Shown piece after piece: positions 8,085 to 16,717 of a DNA stretch of 37,033 bases (the stretch's first letter is position 1; each line of letters starts with the position of its first letter). A model generated the notes under the pieces. It had not been told where the DNA came from, did not search any database, and saw only the letters and a program-made list of their open reading frames with translations. Where the stretch lies: the NCBI GenBank assembly GCA_947174565.1, contig CAMWJL010000015.1, positions 1 to 37,033 on the forward strand. The letters run 5' to 3'. This DNA is from an uncultured Prevotellaceae bacterium (GTDB lineage Bacteria > Bacteroidota > Bacteroidia > Bacteroidales > Bacteroidaceae). Made by a program: the position numbers and the translations under genes.

Positions 8085-9332
8085 ATGTCTTTTGAACGGT
8101 TCATAGCCAGACGCATTTACGCGGAAAAAACGGAGGACGGGGAACGCTTTTCTCGTCCTGCTATTCGTATAGCAATGGTGGGTGTGGCGATAGGCGTGGC
8201 GGTCATGCTGGTGAGTTTGGCTGTGGTGCTGGGATTCAAACATGAAGTGAGCGAGAAGGTCATAGGTTTTGGCAGTCATATTCAGGTGGTGAGTCTCACA
8301 CAGAACCAAAACTATGAGATGCTGCCTGTCTTGACCAACGACACGCTGATTCGCAAGGTGAAGAAGGTGGGTGGAATCCGCCACATCCAGCGTTATGCCA
8401 CCCGACTCGGCATTTTGAAGACAGAAGAGGATTTTCGTGGCATGACCTTCAAGGGAGTGGGAGAGGAATACGACCTTGCGTTTTTGAAAAGTTGCCTCAA
8501 GGAGGGACGGTTGCCAAAGTTCTCTTCTCGGAATGGCACGAACGAAATACTTCTCTCTCAGAAGGTTGCAACAGACCTTGGCGTGAAAGTTGGTGACAGG
8601 ATCTTCGCTTATTTTATGGGCGATGAGTCAATGCGTGCCCGTCGTTTCACGATTGTGGGTGTCTTTGCCACCAACATGAACGACTATGACAAAAACTATG
8701 TCATCACCGACATCTATACGGTGCGGAAATTGAACGAATGGGATGAGGAAATGTCGTCGGGATTGGAGGTGACAGTGACAGACTTTGACCGTTTGGAAGA
8801 ATTGACCAAGAAGCTTCAGTTTATCCATAAGACGAAAGACCGTAACGGGGTGACATACGGCGTGTTCAGCATCAAGGACATGGCGGCGCACACGTTCGCG
8901 TGGTTGGCTGTGCTCGACATGAATGTGGTGATGATTCTCGTGTTGATGATTTTGGTGAGTGCCTTCACCGTTGTGAGTGGTTTGCTTATCATTATGTTGG
9001 AACGTATCAATATGATAGGTACGCTGAAAGTCTTGGGGGCGACGAATGTGTCGGTTCGACGCATTTTTATCCATTTCAGCATCATGCTGGTGGGCAAGGG
9101 GCTTCTTTGGGGCAACTTCTTCGGTTTGCTCTTCTGCTGGATTCAGCAGCAGTTTCATGTCGTATCCCTCGATGCGTCTGTCTATTACGTCGACTCCGTG
9201 CCCATTCAGTTCAACTGGTGGCTCATTATGGCAATCAATGCCATTACATTGCTCATTTCCACGCTGGTCATTTGGGGCAGTTCACATCTCATCAGCATCG
9301 GAAAGCCATCGGAGACAATCAGATATGAATAA
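8085..9332 (+). CDS. LolE/FtsX-family ABC transporter permease (lipoprotein release type)
   Basis: A 415-residue inner-membrane permease. It starts with a short cytoplasmic segment ([12 protein letters not shown]) and a first membrane helix ([20 protein letters not shown]), followed by a large periplasmic MacB_PCD-type domain (about residues 45-260), then three helices in the FtsX domain ([20 protein letters not shown], the [20 protein letters not shown] region and [20 protein letters not shown]). The [18 protein letters not shown] motif contacts the ATPase and is typical of LolC/LolE. By family it extracts lipoproteins from the inner membrane with LolD; the ATPase is not in this window. It ends 17 bases before valS and is probably co-transcribed with it. 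Confidence 0.85.
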   Translation: MSFERFIARRIYAEKTEDGERFSRPAIRIAMVGVAIGVAVMLVSLAVVLGFKHEVSEKVIGFGSHIQVVSLTQNQNYEMLPVLTNDTLIRKVKKVGGIRHIQRYATRLGILKTEEDFRGMTFKGVGEEYDLAFLKSCLKEGRLPKFSSRNGTNEILLSQKVATDLGVKVGDRIFAYFMGDESMRARRFTIVGVFATNMNDYDKNYVITDIYTVRKLNEWDEEMSSGLEVTVTDFDRLEELTKKLQFIHKTKDRNGVTYGVFSIKDMAAHTFAWLAVLDMNVVMILVLMILVSAFTVVSGLLIIMLERINMIGTLKVLGATNVSVRRIFIHFSIMLVGKGLLWGNFFGLLFCWIQQQFHVVSLDASVYYVDSVPIQFNWWLIMAINAITLLISTLVIWGSSHLISIGKPSETIRYE

Positions 9333-9349
9333 AACTAAAAACAAATAAT

Positions 9350-12085
9350 ATGATGGAATTAGCTAAGAATTATAACCCTTCGGAAGTGGAGGGGAAGTGG
9401 TATCAGTACTGGCTTGACCACAAGCTCTTTGCCAGCCGTCCTGATGGACGTGAGTCATATACCATCGTGATTCCGCCACCCAATGTGACGGGTGTGTTGC
9501 ACATGGGACACATGCTCAACAACACCATTCAGGACATCTTGGTTCGTAAGGCTCGTTTGGATGGAAAGAATGCCTGCTGGGTACCTGGCACCGACCATGC
9601 GTCCATTGCGACTGAGGCGAAGGTGGTGAATCGTCTGGCAGAACAAGGTATCAAGAAGCGTGATCTTACCCGTGAGGAGTTCTTGAAGCATGCTTGGGCA
9701 TGGACCGATGAACACGGTGGCATCATCTTGAAGCAGTTGCGCCACCTCGGTGCTTCGTGCGATTGGGACAGAACCGCTTTCACGATGGATGAGAAGCGCA
9801 GCGAGAGTGTGCTCAAAGTGTTTGTTGACCTCTATAAGAAAGGACTCATTTATCGTGGTCTTCGTATGGTCAACTGGGATCCGAAGGCTCAGACGGTGCT
9901 TTCTACCGAGGAAGTGATTTATCGTGAGGAAAAGAGCCACCTCTTCCATCTGAGATATTATGTGGCAGATGCCGAAACCAACCCTGTGAAGCCCACTGGC
10001 GAGGAAGGCGAGGTGCTGCACCAAGATGAGCAGGGACGTTATTATGCAGTGGTGGCTACCACACGCCCCGAAACCATCATGGGCGATACCGCCATGTGTG
10101 TCAACCCCAAAGACCCCAAGAACCAGTGGTTGCGTGGTCACAAGGTGATTGTTCCATTGGTGAACCGTATTATCCCTGTGATTGAAGACCGCTATGTGGA
10201 TATAGAGTTTGGAACGGGCTGTTTGAAAGTGACTCCTGCTCATGATGTGAACGACTACGCATTAGGTAAGGCACACAACCTTGAAACCATTGACATCTTC
10301 AACCCCGACGGCACACTCTCCGAGGCAGCAGGTCTTTATGTGGGTCAAGACCGCATGGAAGTGCGCAAGCAGATTGCCATTGATTTGCAGGCAGCGGGCT
10401 TGATGGAGAAGATAGAGGACTATGACAACAAGGTGGGTTATTCCGAGCGCAACCAAGACACAGCAGTGGAGCCTCGTCTCTGCAAGCAGTGGTTCCTCTC
10501 CATGAAGCACTTTGCCGACATCGCCCTGCCCCCTGTGCTTGAAGGGAAGATAAAGTTCTATCCTACCAAGTATGTCAATACTTACCGCAACTGGATGGAG
10601 AACATTCAGGATTGGTGCATTAGCCGTCAGCTTTGGTGGGGACATCGTATCCCAGCCTATTTCCTGCCTACAGGGGAGGATGAAGAAGAGAAGTATGTGG
10701 TGGCACTCACTGCTGAAGAGGCACTGGAAGAAGCCAAGAAGATGTCTGGCTATGAGAACATCACTGCCGACCAACTCAGACACGATGAGGACGCTCTTGA
10801 CACTTGGTTTTCCTCATGGCTTTGGCCCATCTCTCTCTTTGATGGCATCAACAATCCTGACAATGAGGAAATCAACTACTATTATCCCACCTGCGACCTT
10901 GTGACCGCTCCCGACATCATCTTCTTCTGGGTGGCTCGCATGATTATGGCTGGCGAGGAGTATATGAAGGATGTGCCTTTCCGCAACGTGTATTTTACGG
11001 GTGTGGTGCGTGACAAGCTCGGTCGCAAGATGTCCAAGTCGCTTGGCAATTCTCCCGATCCGCTGGGACTTATCGACAAGTATGGAGCTGACGGCGTGCG
11101 CATGGGTATGCTTCTGTCCGCTCCAGCTGGCAATGACATTCTCTTTGATGAACAGCTCTGTCAGCAGGGGGCAGCATTCTGCAATAAGATTTGGAATGCC
11201 TTCCGACTGGTGCAGGGTTGGGAAGTGTCTGATTCGCTTGCACAACCCGAGGAAAACAAGAAGACCATCGCATGGATGGAGGCAACCATCAAGACTGCTG
11301 TGGCCGAAATCAACGACCTCTATTCTAAATATCGTCTGAACGAGGCTTTGATGGCAGTGTTCAAACTCTTCACAGATGAGTTCTCGGGGTGGTATTTGGA
11401 AATGATTAAGCCGGCTTATCAGGCGCCGATTGATGCGGAGACTCTTCAAGCTACGCTCAACTTCTTTGAACAGTTGATGAAGATTATCCACCCCTTCATG
11501 CCGTTCATCACAGAAGAGTTGTATCAGCACATTGCAGAGCGCAAGGACGGTGAGAGCATCATGGTCGATTCACTCATCCTCGATTCACCCACAGAGGCTG
11601 ATGCCCGTCTCATAGCCCAATACGAAGAGGCAAAGCAAGTCATTTCGGGTGTTCGTGCCGTTCGTCAGAGTAAGAACATTTCCCCTCGCGAACCATTTAC
11701 GCTTGAAGTGGTTGTCGCTTCCGACGATGATTGTAACGTGACCAAGTGTCCTGCTCTTGGTTCTGTTATCAAGAAGATGGCTTCTCTTGCAGACATCCTT
11801 TATGTACAGGCAAAGAGTGACGGTACTTCCGCTTTCTTGCTGGGTACTACTGAGTATGCTGTTCAGTTGGGCAACCTTATCGACACGGAAGCCGAAATCC
11901 AAAAGATGGAGGCAGAATTGAAGCATTTGCAAGGCTTCCTCGTCGGAGTGAAGAAGAAACTTGGCAATGAGCGGTTTGTAGCTAATGCTCCTGCACAGGT
12001 GGTGGATTTGGAACGCAAAAAGCAAAGTGATGCAGAAACAAAGATTGCTGCTTTGACCGAGAGCTTGGCAAAGTTGAAGAAATAA
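9350..12085 (+). CDS. valS: Valyl-tRNA synthetase
   Basis: A 911-residue class Ia aminoacyl-tRNA synthetase that charges tRNA-Val. The Rossmann catalytic core carries [14 protein letters not shown] (HMGH at 51-54) and [13 protein letters not shown] (KMSKS loop starting near residue 560). In between are the editing domain ([27 protein letters not shown]) and the EPRLCKQWF and [15 protein letters not shown] motifs. The anticodon-binding helical domain follows, and a C-terminal coiled coil (from about residue 845, [15 protein letters not shown] onward) is characteristic of ValRS. Length is normal. Two consecutive ATG codons stand at 9350 and 9353. It follows the LolE-like gene closely and ends at a strong terminator. 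Confidence 0.97.
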   Translation: MMELAKNYNPSEVEGKWYQYWLDHKLFASRPDGRESYTIVIPPPNVTGVLHMGHMLNNTIQDILVRKARLDGKNACWVPGTDHASIATEAKVVNRLAEQGIKKRDLTREEFLKHAWAWTDEHGGIILKQLRHLGASCDWDRTAFTMDEKRSESVLKVFVDLYKKGLIYRGLRMVNWDPKAQTVLSTEEVIYREEKSHLFHLRYYVADAETNPVKPTGEEGEVLHQDEQGRYYAVVATTRPETIMGDTAMCVNPKDPKNQWLRGHKVIVPLVNRIIPVIEDRYVDIEFGTGCLKVTPAHDVNDYALGKAHNLETIDIFNPDGTLSEAAGLYVGQDRMEVRKQIAIDLQAAGLMEKIEDYDNKVGYSERNQDTAVEPRLCKQWFLSMKHFADIALPPVLEGKIKFYPTKYVNTYRNWMENIQDWCISRQLWWGHRIPAYFLPTGEDEEEKYVVALTAEEALEEAKKMSGYENITADQLRHDEDALDTWFSSWLWPISLFDGINNPDNEEINYYYPTCDLVTAPDIIFFWVARMIMAGEEYMKDVPFRNVYFTGVVRDKLGRKMSKSLGNSPDPLGLIDKYGADGVRMGMLLSAPAGNDILFDEQLCQQGAAFCNKIWNAFRLVQGWEVSDSLAQPEENKKTIAWMEATIKTAVAEINDLYSKYRLNEALMAVFKLFTDEFSGWYLEMIKPAYQAPIDAETLQATLNFFEQLMKIIHPFMPFITEELYQHIAERKDGESIMVDSLILDSPTEADARLIAQYEEAKQVISGVRAVRQSKNISPREPFTLEVVVASDDDCNVTKCPALGSVIKKMASLADILYVQAKSDGTSAFLLGTTEYAVQLGNLIDTEAEIQKMEAELKHLQGFLVGVKKKLGNERFVANAPAQVVDLERKKQSDAETKIAALTESLAKLKK

Positions 12086-12121
12086 AAAATCCGCTTGTCC
12101 CAACGACAAGCGGATTTTTTG
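12084..12121 (+). terminator. Rho-independent terminator after valS
   Basis: A 16-bp perfect stem (12084-12099 with 12105-12120, loop CCAAC) includes an A6/T6 base, so it can work in both directions. It overlaps the valS stop codon and stands between valS and the convergent lipoprotein gene. Confidence 0.92.
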
Positions 12122-12152
12122 TCTCATTTCCATCTGATAGAGAGATTCCCTT

Positions 12153-12887
12153 CTAATCTGTTTTATGTTTCAGTGCATTCTTTAGTTGTGGGTCGTCAGG
12201 GTGCTGGATGACGTTTTGTTGGGTATAGCCAGTGAGGTGTATGGCACCTGTGCCGACATTGAAGACAGAGAGACGTTGAACATCCATGTTGACTTTAATT
12301 TTTGCAGGGCTATGCGAATAGATGGAAACATCCTCTGCTTGCAGATTGGCAATTTCAATTGGACCTTTGTCACTTGATTCCAGTTTGAAGGTATTGCATT
12401 GTACATCGTCCAATTTCATAGAGCCAGTGCCGAACACACCTACTTGTGCCTCAGTGGTTTTCCATACTCCCAGACTGGTAAAGCCACCATTGCCACAGAT
12501 GCTGACACATTGCAGGTCTGGGCAGGACACATACATCTTCACATTACTTTTGTTTCCATAGGCGTTGATGTCAGGATTGTTGTCGGTGAAGATTGTGGTG
12601 GTGAAGAGGTTGCTCTCAAAAGTGGTGCTGAGATAGCGGAGCATGGTGCTGTCGCCCTCTACATCAATGTTGTAATCGCCCTGAGTATAAATGATGTCAA
12701 TGCTTCCCAAATTAGTGATGTGGGTAAACGTGCTGGGAATCTTGATATGTTGCCGAACAATGTTGGGTTTAGCCTCCGTGGAGGGGGCATCGTTGTCTTT
12801 ATCATTCTTCTCCGTTGTCGTTTGACGACAAGAAACCAGCAGAGCAATGGCTCCGCAAGTAATGTAAGTGAGATATTTCCTGTTCAT
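12153..12887 (-). CDS. DUF2807-type (head GIN domain) putative lipoprotein
   Basis: A 244-residue predicted lipoprotein. The signal peptide MNRKYLTYITCGAIALLVSC ends in a lipobox with Cys20. The mature part looks like the right-handed beta repeat of DUF2807 proteins: short hydrophobic/polar alternations such as IDIIYTQGDYNIDVEGD, VKMYVSCPDLQCVSICGNGG, FGTGSMKLDDVQCNTFKLES and FNVGTGAIHLTGYTQQN. The family is described as a putative autotransporter-like adhesin in Bacteroidetes but has no proven function. It should sit in the envelope. The gene is convergent to valS and has a -7 element just upstream. Confidence 0.7.
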   Translation of the reverse strand: MNRKYLTYITCGAIALLVSCRQTTTEKNDKDNDAPSTEAKPNIVRQHIKIPSTFTHITNLGSIDIIYTQGDYNIDVEGDSTMLRYLSTTFESNLFTTTIFTDNNPDINAYGNKSNVKMYVSCPDLQCVSICGNGGFTSLGVWKTTEAQVGVFGTGSMKLDDVQCNTFKLESSDKGPIEIANLQAEDVSIYSHSPAKIKVNMDVQRLSVFNVGTGAIHLTGYTQQNVIQHPDDPQLKNALKHKTD

Positions 12888-12913
12888 ATAGATAAATCAA
12901 TCAGTATTAGGTG

Positions 12914-12921
12914 CAAAGATA
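12914..12921 (-). promoter_or_regulatory. Bacteroidetes-type -7 element for the DUF2807-like gene
   Basis: The minus strand reads TATCTTTG, 27 bases ahead of the ATG at 12887. A TTTG at 12938-12941 lies 16 bases further upstream, slightly close for a -33 box. Confidence 0.6.
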
Positions 12922-13167
12922 CGAAATTTGTAATTAACAAATAGCAATTAGCAACGATTTCAGCCAACGGGTAACAAGTAATTGAAAAAATCCTCAAATC
13001 GTGTTGAGAATTTGAGTTTGTTTGGGGAGTTTGTAGTGATGGAGAGCATGGGAAGAAATTGGATACGAATGCAAACTGTCGGTAGGATATTCAACAAAAA
13101 CCACAAAATTGACATAACAGACACATTTCCCCAAAAAGTGTCAACGAGTCTGAAGAACCACATCATC

Positions 13168-13335
13168 GCTACACCGCTACAGTGCTACAGTTCTCTCGAC
13201 AACTATTACACATCCTATCATCAGCGCATCCTTTGGATAATTTTTATTATTATATTATATTATAATATAATAATAAATTGTACCCTTCACACATTCTCAT
13301 TCTGTGATTTTGGAACTGTAGCACTGTAGCACCGC
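13168..13335. repeat. Nested inverted repeats: GCTACAGT arms around an AT palindrome
   Basis: An 18-bp perfect inverted repeat (13176-13193 with 13313-13330) is built from GCTACA-type 8-mers; the left side shows three in a row from 13168 (GCTACACC, GCTACAGT, GCTACAGT). Between the arms, 13243-13259 and 13261-13277 form a second perfect 17-bp palindrome of only A and T around a single central base. The centres of the two structures nearly coincide. No coding sequence is evident. It could be a MITE-like element, a cruciform-forming site or part of a replication/transfer region. Confidence 0.8.
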
Positions 13336-13377
13336 AACGCGGAATCCCTACATGGTGTGCGGCACGTTGCTGTTGAC

Positions 13378-13492
13378 CAACAGGATGACATACCCACAAA
13401 CGTAATTGTGATGTCCCCTGCATCGTAATTACGATACGCCTTATATCGTAATAATGATACACCATGCCTCGTCATCATGATGAGTCCAACGA
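13378..13492. repeat. Direct-repeat array with 23-bp period (4 clear copies, 1 degenerate)
   Basis: Units begin at 13401, 13424, 13447 and 13470, each exactly 23 bp apart, with consensus CGTAATNATGATR followed by CC three or four bases later. A degenerate copy keeps the phase at 13378. The second unit contains a perfect 14-bp palindrome (13422-13435); the third and fourth contain near or short palindromes (13444-13459, 13473-13482). This is iteron- or operator-like. It lies upstream of the promoter of the restriction-modification island. Confidence 0.8.
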
Positions 13493-13609
13493 ATTAGAAA
13501 TGAGGATAATGTCTCGCCAGACCTCTTTCAACTACAATATGGTAATGTTACCGTTTGGAATTGCTTTGCTCCCCCAATGCGGCGTGATGGCTAAAAAATA
13601 CCAAAAGAT

Positions 13610-13641
13610 TTTGCAGATTAGGGATAAAGTCTCTATCTTTG
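13610..13641 (+). promoter_or_regulatory. Bacteroidetes promoter (TTTG, 20 bp, TATCTTTG) for the restriction-modification island
   Basis: A -33 TTTG at 13610-13613 and a -7 TATCTTTG at 13634-13641 are separated by 20 bases, the best match to the phylum consensus in this window. Transcription should start near 13647 and run toward the restriction gene. Confidence 0.75.
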
Positions 13642-13719
13642 CAACATCTTCACGCCGAGACCGTCTTCGGGCGGTGGATGGCAAGCAGGTGTCGTGTGGA
13701 TACTTAAAGATTGTTGCAA
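13640..13719 (+). promoter_or_regulatory. Structured leader with cUUCGg hairpin upstream of the restriction gene
   Basis: A 6-bp stem (13660-13665 with 13670-13675) is capped by a TTCG loop closed by C-G, the very stable cUUCGg tetraloop. GCC at 13654-13656 can pair with GGC at 13680-13682 outside it. TTGCAACATCTT (13639-13650) is complementary to 13707-13719 with one bulge, but its left half overlaps the -7 box, so this pairing may only partly exist in RNA. No known riboswitch class is recognised. Confidence 0.4.
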
Positions 13720-13877
13720 TAGACAAATGTAAACGGTAAATTTAATCACTGATAAAATTTGTTTTTACATTTGTTGATAATAAGTAGTTAGAACAGATAT
13801 GAGTAATCAACATTATACTAACGGGTTTCAAGATTTTCAATGACGTTTCAAACTTTTGGCAAGAAAAAGACCTACTC

Positions 13878-14666
13878 TTGTTAAAAACACATTGTCAAAT
13901 ATATTTAATAGGAAATAAGACACACAGCGATTTGGCGGAAATAGGCATTGCGGAATTTATACATCAGTTTATGTATGATTATGATAGTCGGCATGTTGGT
14001 AAGGAACTCTTTAGGGCAAAAGAACATGAAGAAGATATTGTAATAATCAATGAACTGACGAAAGAAGAAATTCCGATTAGTTTGAAAGCGTATGGTGATG
14101 GGTCATTGCAGTTGTTAACGGATAAAGATGCCAAGATGTTTCCTACACTTCAAGAATATGGCTCTTCAATTGTTGATAGAAAAGCGATAGAAGAGATATT
14201 TCAATCGGAGGCGTTCGCTCTTCTTAATTCTGTGAATGTTATGCCTCTCATTTATAGAGAAGCACAGAAAGAGTGCAATATCATGGTTTTTGATTTTGAC
14301 AAAATGAAGGAACATACACGAAAAATCCTACTGGTCAATGCTGAGTATAAGTATGATGAGGAAACACAATCGGTTGTACAAGGGAAAGGTCGGTCTCATC
14401 CAATCTATATGTTTATAGACGAGGAAGGAAAATACATTTGTGAAGTAAGGTATGGAAATGCTACAGCTAATGCCTTGCAACGGGAATTTTGGACTCATAC
14501 AAAAAATGCGTTGGGATATTTTGAGAGCCTGACTAATGGGTGGATTTCATACGACCACAATCTGACTTTGGTGCAGTTGTTTAAATTGGCACTAAACTGC
14601 ACGGAGAACGGACATAAAAGTGCTAATATAATACTACAAACAGACATTGACGAATTAAAGAAATAG
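13878..14666 (+). CDS. Probable type II restriction endonuclease, 5' end apparently frameshifted
   Basis: A 262-residue frame that opens with a TTG and lies 30 bases before an adenine methyltransferase gene, the usual place for a cognate nuclease. A PD-(D/E)XK-like core may be present: HEEDIVIINE, then about 16 residues later IPISLKAYGDGSLQLLT, where the lysine could be catalytic. The position two before the lysine is Ser, not the usual acidic residue. The protein-like frame extends upstream to about 13836 (DVSNFWQEKDLL) without any ATG. An ATG at 13799 starts SNQHYTNGFQDF in another frame and stops at once. Removing one base near 13838 would join the two, so the true gene probably began at 13799 and is now broken. 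I cannot name the restriction family or the target sequence. Confidence 0.55.
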   Translation: MLKTHCQIYLIGNKTHSDLAEIGIAEFIHQFMYDYDSRHVGKELFRAKEHEEDIVIINELTKEEIPISLKAYGDGSLQLLTDKDAKMFPTLQEYGSSIVDRKAIEEIFQSEAFALLNSVNVMPLIYREAQKECNIMVFDFDKMKEHTRKILLVNAEYKYDEETQSVVQGKGRSHPIYMFIDEEGKYICEVRYGNATANALQREFWTHTKNALGYFESLTNGWISYDHNLTLVQLFKLALNCTENGHKSANIILQTDIDELKK

Positions 14667-14696
14667 CAGTAACGTTAAGCGTCTGATTTTATATAT

Positions 14697-15797
14697 ATGT
14701 GCATACAATTGGATTTATTTGGGAATGCCACACAAATTCCAGAAACAGAAGGAATCAAATATACAGGTTCTAAACTGAAAATGCTTCCATATATCATCAA
14801 CATGATTGCAGGATTGGATATAAATTCAGCATTAGATGCTTTTAGTGGTACGACGCGTGTGGCTCAAGCGTTTTCTCAAATAGGTTACGACACTACCGCA
14901 AATGATATATCGGTTTGGTCGCAGGTTTTTGCAACATGTTATTTGTTGTCAAAAAAAACGGATGATTATTACAAACCTTTTATTGAGGAGTTGAATAAAC
15001 TGAAAGGTTACAAAGGGTGGTTCTCTCAACATTATGGAGGGGAAGACGAGTCGGGGAAGAAACCTTTTCAGTTAAAAAATGCCATGCGTTTAGATGCTAT
15101 AAGAGACAGGATTGAAGAGTTTCACCTTCCATGGGAGGATAAATGTGTATTATTGACAAGCCTCATACACGCTATGGATGAGGTGGATAATACGTTAGGG
15201 CATTATGCGGCATATTTGTCAGGATGGTCGCCAAGGTCTTATAATGATGTTGTATTAAAACTTCCAAAGAGGCATTGTGTAACGACCAATAACAAGGTTC
15301 TTCGAGGTGATGTTTTTGATGCGGTCAGAGAATACCATGATTTAGTTTACATGGATCCGCCTTATGGTTCAAATAACGAGAAGATGCCTCCCAGTCGGGT
15401 GAGGTACGCTGCTTATTATCATATATGGAAAACTGTAATTCTTAATGATAAGCCTAATGTTTTTGGCAAAGCGAACAGACGTGAAGATACACGTGACAGG
15501 GTCGATCCCTCTGTGTTTGAAGAGTACAAAAGAAATGAAAAAGGCGATTTTATAGCCATGCAGGCGATAAAAGACCTTATAGAACAGACTAATGCACACT
15601 ATATACTCCTTTCTTATAGTTCAGGTGGAAGAGCGACAAAAGAAGAACTTAACAAAATCCTACATGCTAATGGAAATGTCATTGCTGTTCAAGAAATAAA
15701 TTATAAAAAGAACGTAATGAGCAATATGCGATGGACAAATAATTGGATAAATTCAGATGGTAAATACAATGAGTATCTTTTTTTGTTAGAAAAATAA
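14697..15797 (+). CDS. D12-class DNA adenine-N6 methyltransferase
   Basis: A 366-residue DNA methyltransferase. Near the N-terminus GIKYTGSKLKMLPYI is the D12/Dam-type substrate motif, LDAFSGTTRVAQAFSQIGY is the AdoMet-binding motif I, and LVYMDPPYGSNN is the catalytic DPPY motif IV. The order fits the alpha group of N6-adenine methyltransferases. The gene appears intact and starts with ATG 30 bases after the probable restriction gene, so it would protect the host DNA in a type II system; with a broken nuclease it would act as a solitary methylase. Recognition sequence unknown. Codon use is AT-rich compared with the housekeeping genes on both sides, consistent with transfer. Confidence 0.9.
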   Translation: MCIQLDLFGNATQIPETEGIKYTGSKLKMLPYIINMIAGLDINSALDAFSGTTRVAQAFSQIGYDTTANDISVWSQVFATCYLLSKKTDDYYKPFIEELNKLKGYKGWFSQHYGGEDESGKKPFQLKNAMRLDAIRDRIEEFHLPWEDKCVLLTSLIHAMDEVDNTLGHYAAYLSGWSPRSYNDVVLKLPKRHCVTTNNKVLRGDVFDAVREYHDLVYMDPPYGSNNEKMPPSRVRYAAYYHIWKTVILNDKPNVFGKANRREDTRDRVDPSVFEEYKRNEKGDFIAMQAIKDLIEQTNAHYILLSYSSGGRATKEELNKILHANGNVIAVQEINYKKNVMSNMRWTNNWINSDGKYNEYLFLLEK

Positions 15798-15924
15798 AGG
15801 TTAGTTCGTTCCTGTGTTGATAGTTTCTTACGGAGTTTGTCTGTGGTGCGTCACAGGTCGGTATTCGTCTGCTGATATGTAAAGTGGATTCTTGCTTTTC
15901 GGACAATAGGGAAGGCGCGAGGGG

Positions 15925-15953
15925 CAAAAGTATCGTATAAAGCATAGATTCAA
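15925..15953 (-). promoter_or_regulatory. Candidate antisense promoter downstream of the methyltransferase
   Basis: On the minus strand TACTTTTG (15925-15932) fits TANNTTTG, with TTG (15951-15953) 18 bases upstream. Transcription would run left into the 3' end of the methyltransferase gene on the opposite strand. No convincing protein follows, so an antisense RNA is one reading. Confidence 0.35.
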
Positions 15954-15987
15954 TATCAAGGTTTTGTACTTCGATACTGAATCTATG
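15943..15987. repeat. Inverted repeat downstream of the methyltransferase
   Basis: CATAGATTCAATATC (15943-15957) and GATACTGAATCTATG (15973-15987) are complementary at 14 of 15 positions around a 15-nt loop. There is no T tract after it, so it is a poor terminator. It overlaps the candidate minus-strand promoter. The rest of 15798-16156 holds no gene I can support apart from the promoter of the next operon. Confidence 0.7.
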
Positions 15988-16113
15988 GAAATAGGACGAA
16001 TGATAATAGGTGAAAACGATTATTGAATGAGATTAACTAATTCCGCAACGGGTAAAAATTGGTCGTGTCGCAAATTATAAATAATATATGATGTATTATG
16101 AATGAAATATTCG

Positions 16114-16121
16114 TATCTTTG
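16114..16121 (+). promoter_or_regulatory. Bacteroidetes-type -7 element for the slyD-aroC-ssb-kdsA-kdsD operon
   Basis: TATCTTTG followed by CAACAT lies 36 bases before the ATG at 16157. No good -33 TTTG is seen. Confidence 0.6.
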
Positions 16122-16156
16122 CAACATTATATAAATCATTAAAAACATAAACAGAA

Positions 16157-16717
16157 ATGGAGATAGATAATAGATACATTACTGTGGTTTACAAGCTCTA
16201 CACGGTGGATGAAGGTGTGGAAGACAAAGAACCTGATGAGGTGGCTAATGATAGGCATCCTTTCCAGTTTATCAGCAAGCTCGGTGTGGTGCTACCTGCG
16301 TTTGAAGAGGCGGTGGTTAATCTGACACGGGGTGATGAGTTTGACTTTACCATTCCTTATAAGGATGCTTATGGTGAGTTCAAGGATGAGTTGATGATTG
16401 ATGTGCCCATTTCGGTTTTCATGCCCAATGGAAAGTTGGATACCAACCATATTTATGAAGGTGCTATCGTAGCCATGCAGGGTGAGGATGGCAGTCGTTT
16501 CAATGCTACCATCATTGAAATTAAGAAGGATAATGTTTTGGTTGATTTGAACCATCCGCGTGCAGGTCTTGACCTTCACTTTGTGGGTCGTGTGGTAGAG
16601 AATCGCCCTGCCACCAATCAGGAAATTGCGGATTTGCTCAATGCCATGGGTGGCTGTGGCGGTTGTGGCGGCGATTGTGATGGCGGTTGTGGCGGAAGCT
16701 GCGGAGGATGTCATTGA
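16157..16717 (+). CDS. slyD: SlyD-like FKBP-type peptidyl-prolyl isomerase
   Basis: A 186-residue cytoplasmic peptidyl-prolyl cis-trans isomerase/chaperone. The FKBP fold begins at [14 protein letters not shown] and continues through [38 protein letters not shown], with the insert-in-flap chaperone domain (about 72-128) between. The C-terminal tail is a Cys/Gly-rich metal-binding tail ([13 protein letters not shown], ending SCGGCH), which in SlyD binds nickel or zinc. That tail, unlike the His-rich one of E. coli, is common in Bacteroidetes. It is the first gene of a tight five-gene unit, and its TGA overlaps the ATG of aroC (TGATG). Confidence 0.9.
   Translation: MEIDNRYITVVYKLYTVDEGVEDKEPDEVANDRHPFQFISKLGVVLPAFEEAVVNLTRGDEFDFTIPYKDAYGEFKDELMIDVPISVFMPNGKLDTNHIYEGAIVAMQGEDGSRFNATIIEIKKDNVLVDLNHPRAGLDLHFVGRVVENRPATNQEIADLLNAMGGCGGCGGDCDGGCGGSCGGCH

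Noticed and set aside
9455-10243. 262-codon minus-strand frame inside valS
   Set aside because: Antisense shadow of a conserved synthetase domain with no recognisable protein character.
10814-11530. 238-codon minus-strand frame inside valS
   Set aside because: Same reason; it lies opposite the KMSKS and anticodon-binding parts of valS.
12960-13166. 68-codon minus-strand frame in the gene-free stretch
   Set aside because: AT-rich, no start context, no recognised motif; could be a remnant but cannot be supported.
13378-13492. CRISPR array
   Set aside because: Repeats are adjacent without unique spacers of constant length and no cas genes are near; the 23-bp units are diverged direct repeats.
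13464-13739. 91-codon plus-strand frame upstream of the restriction gene
   Set aside because: Crosses the direct repeats, the strong promoter and the hairpin leader and resembles no protein family I know.
15679-15945. 88-codon minus-strand frame behind the candidate antisense promoter
   Set aside because: Its second half is antisense to the methyltransferase and its start lies upstream of the predicted transcript start.
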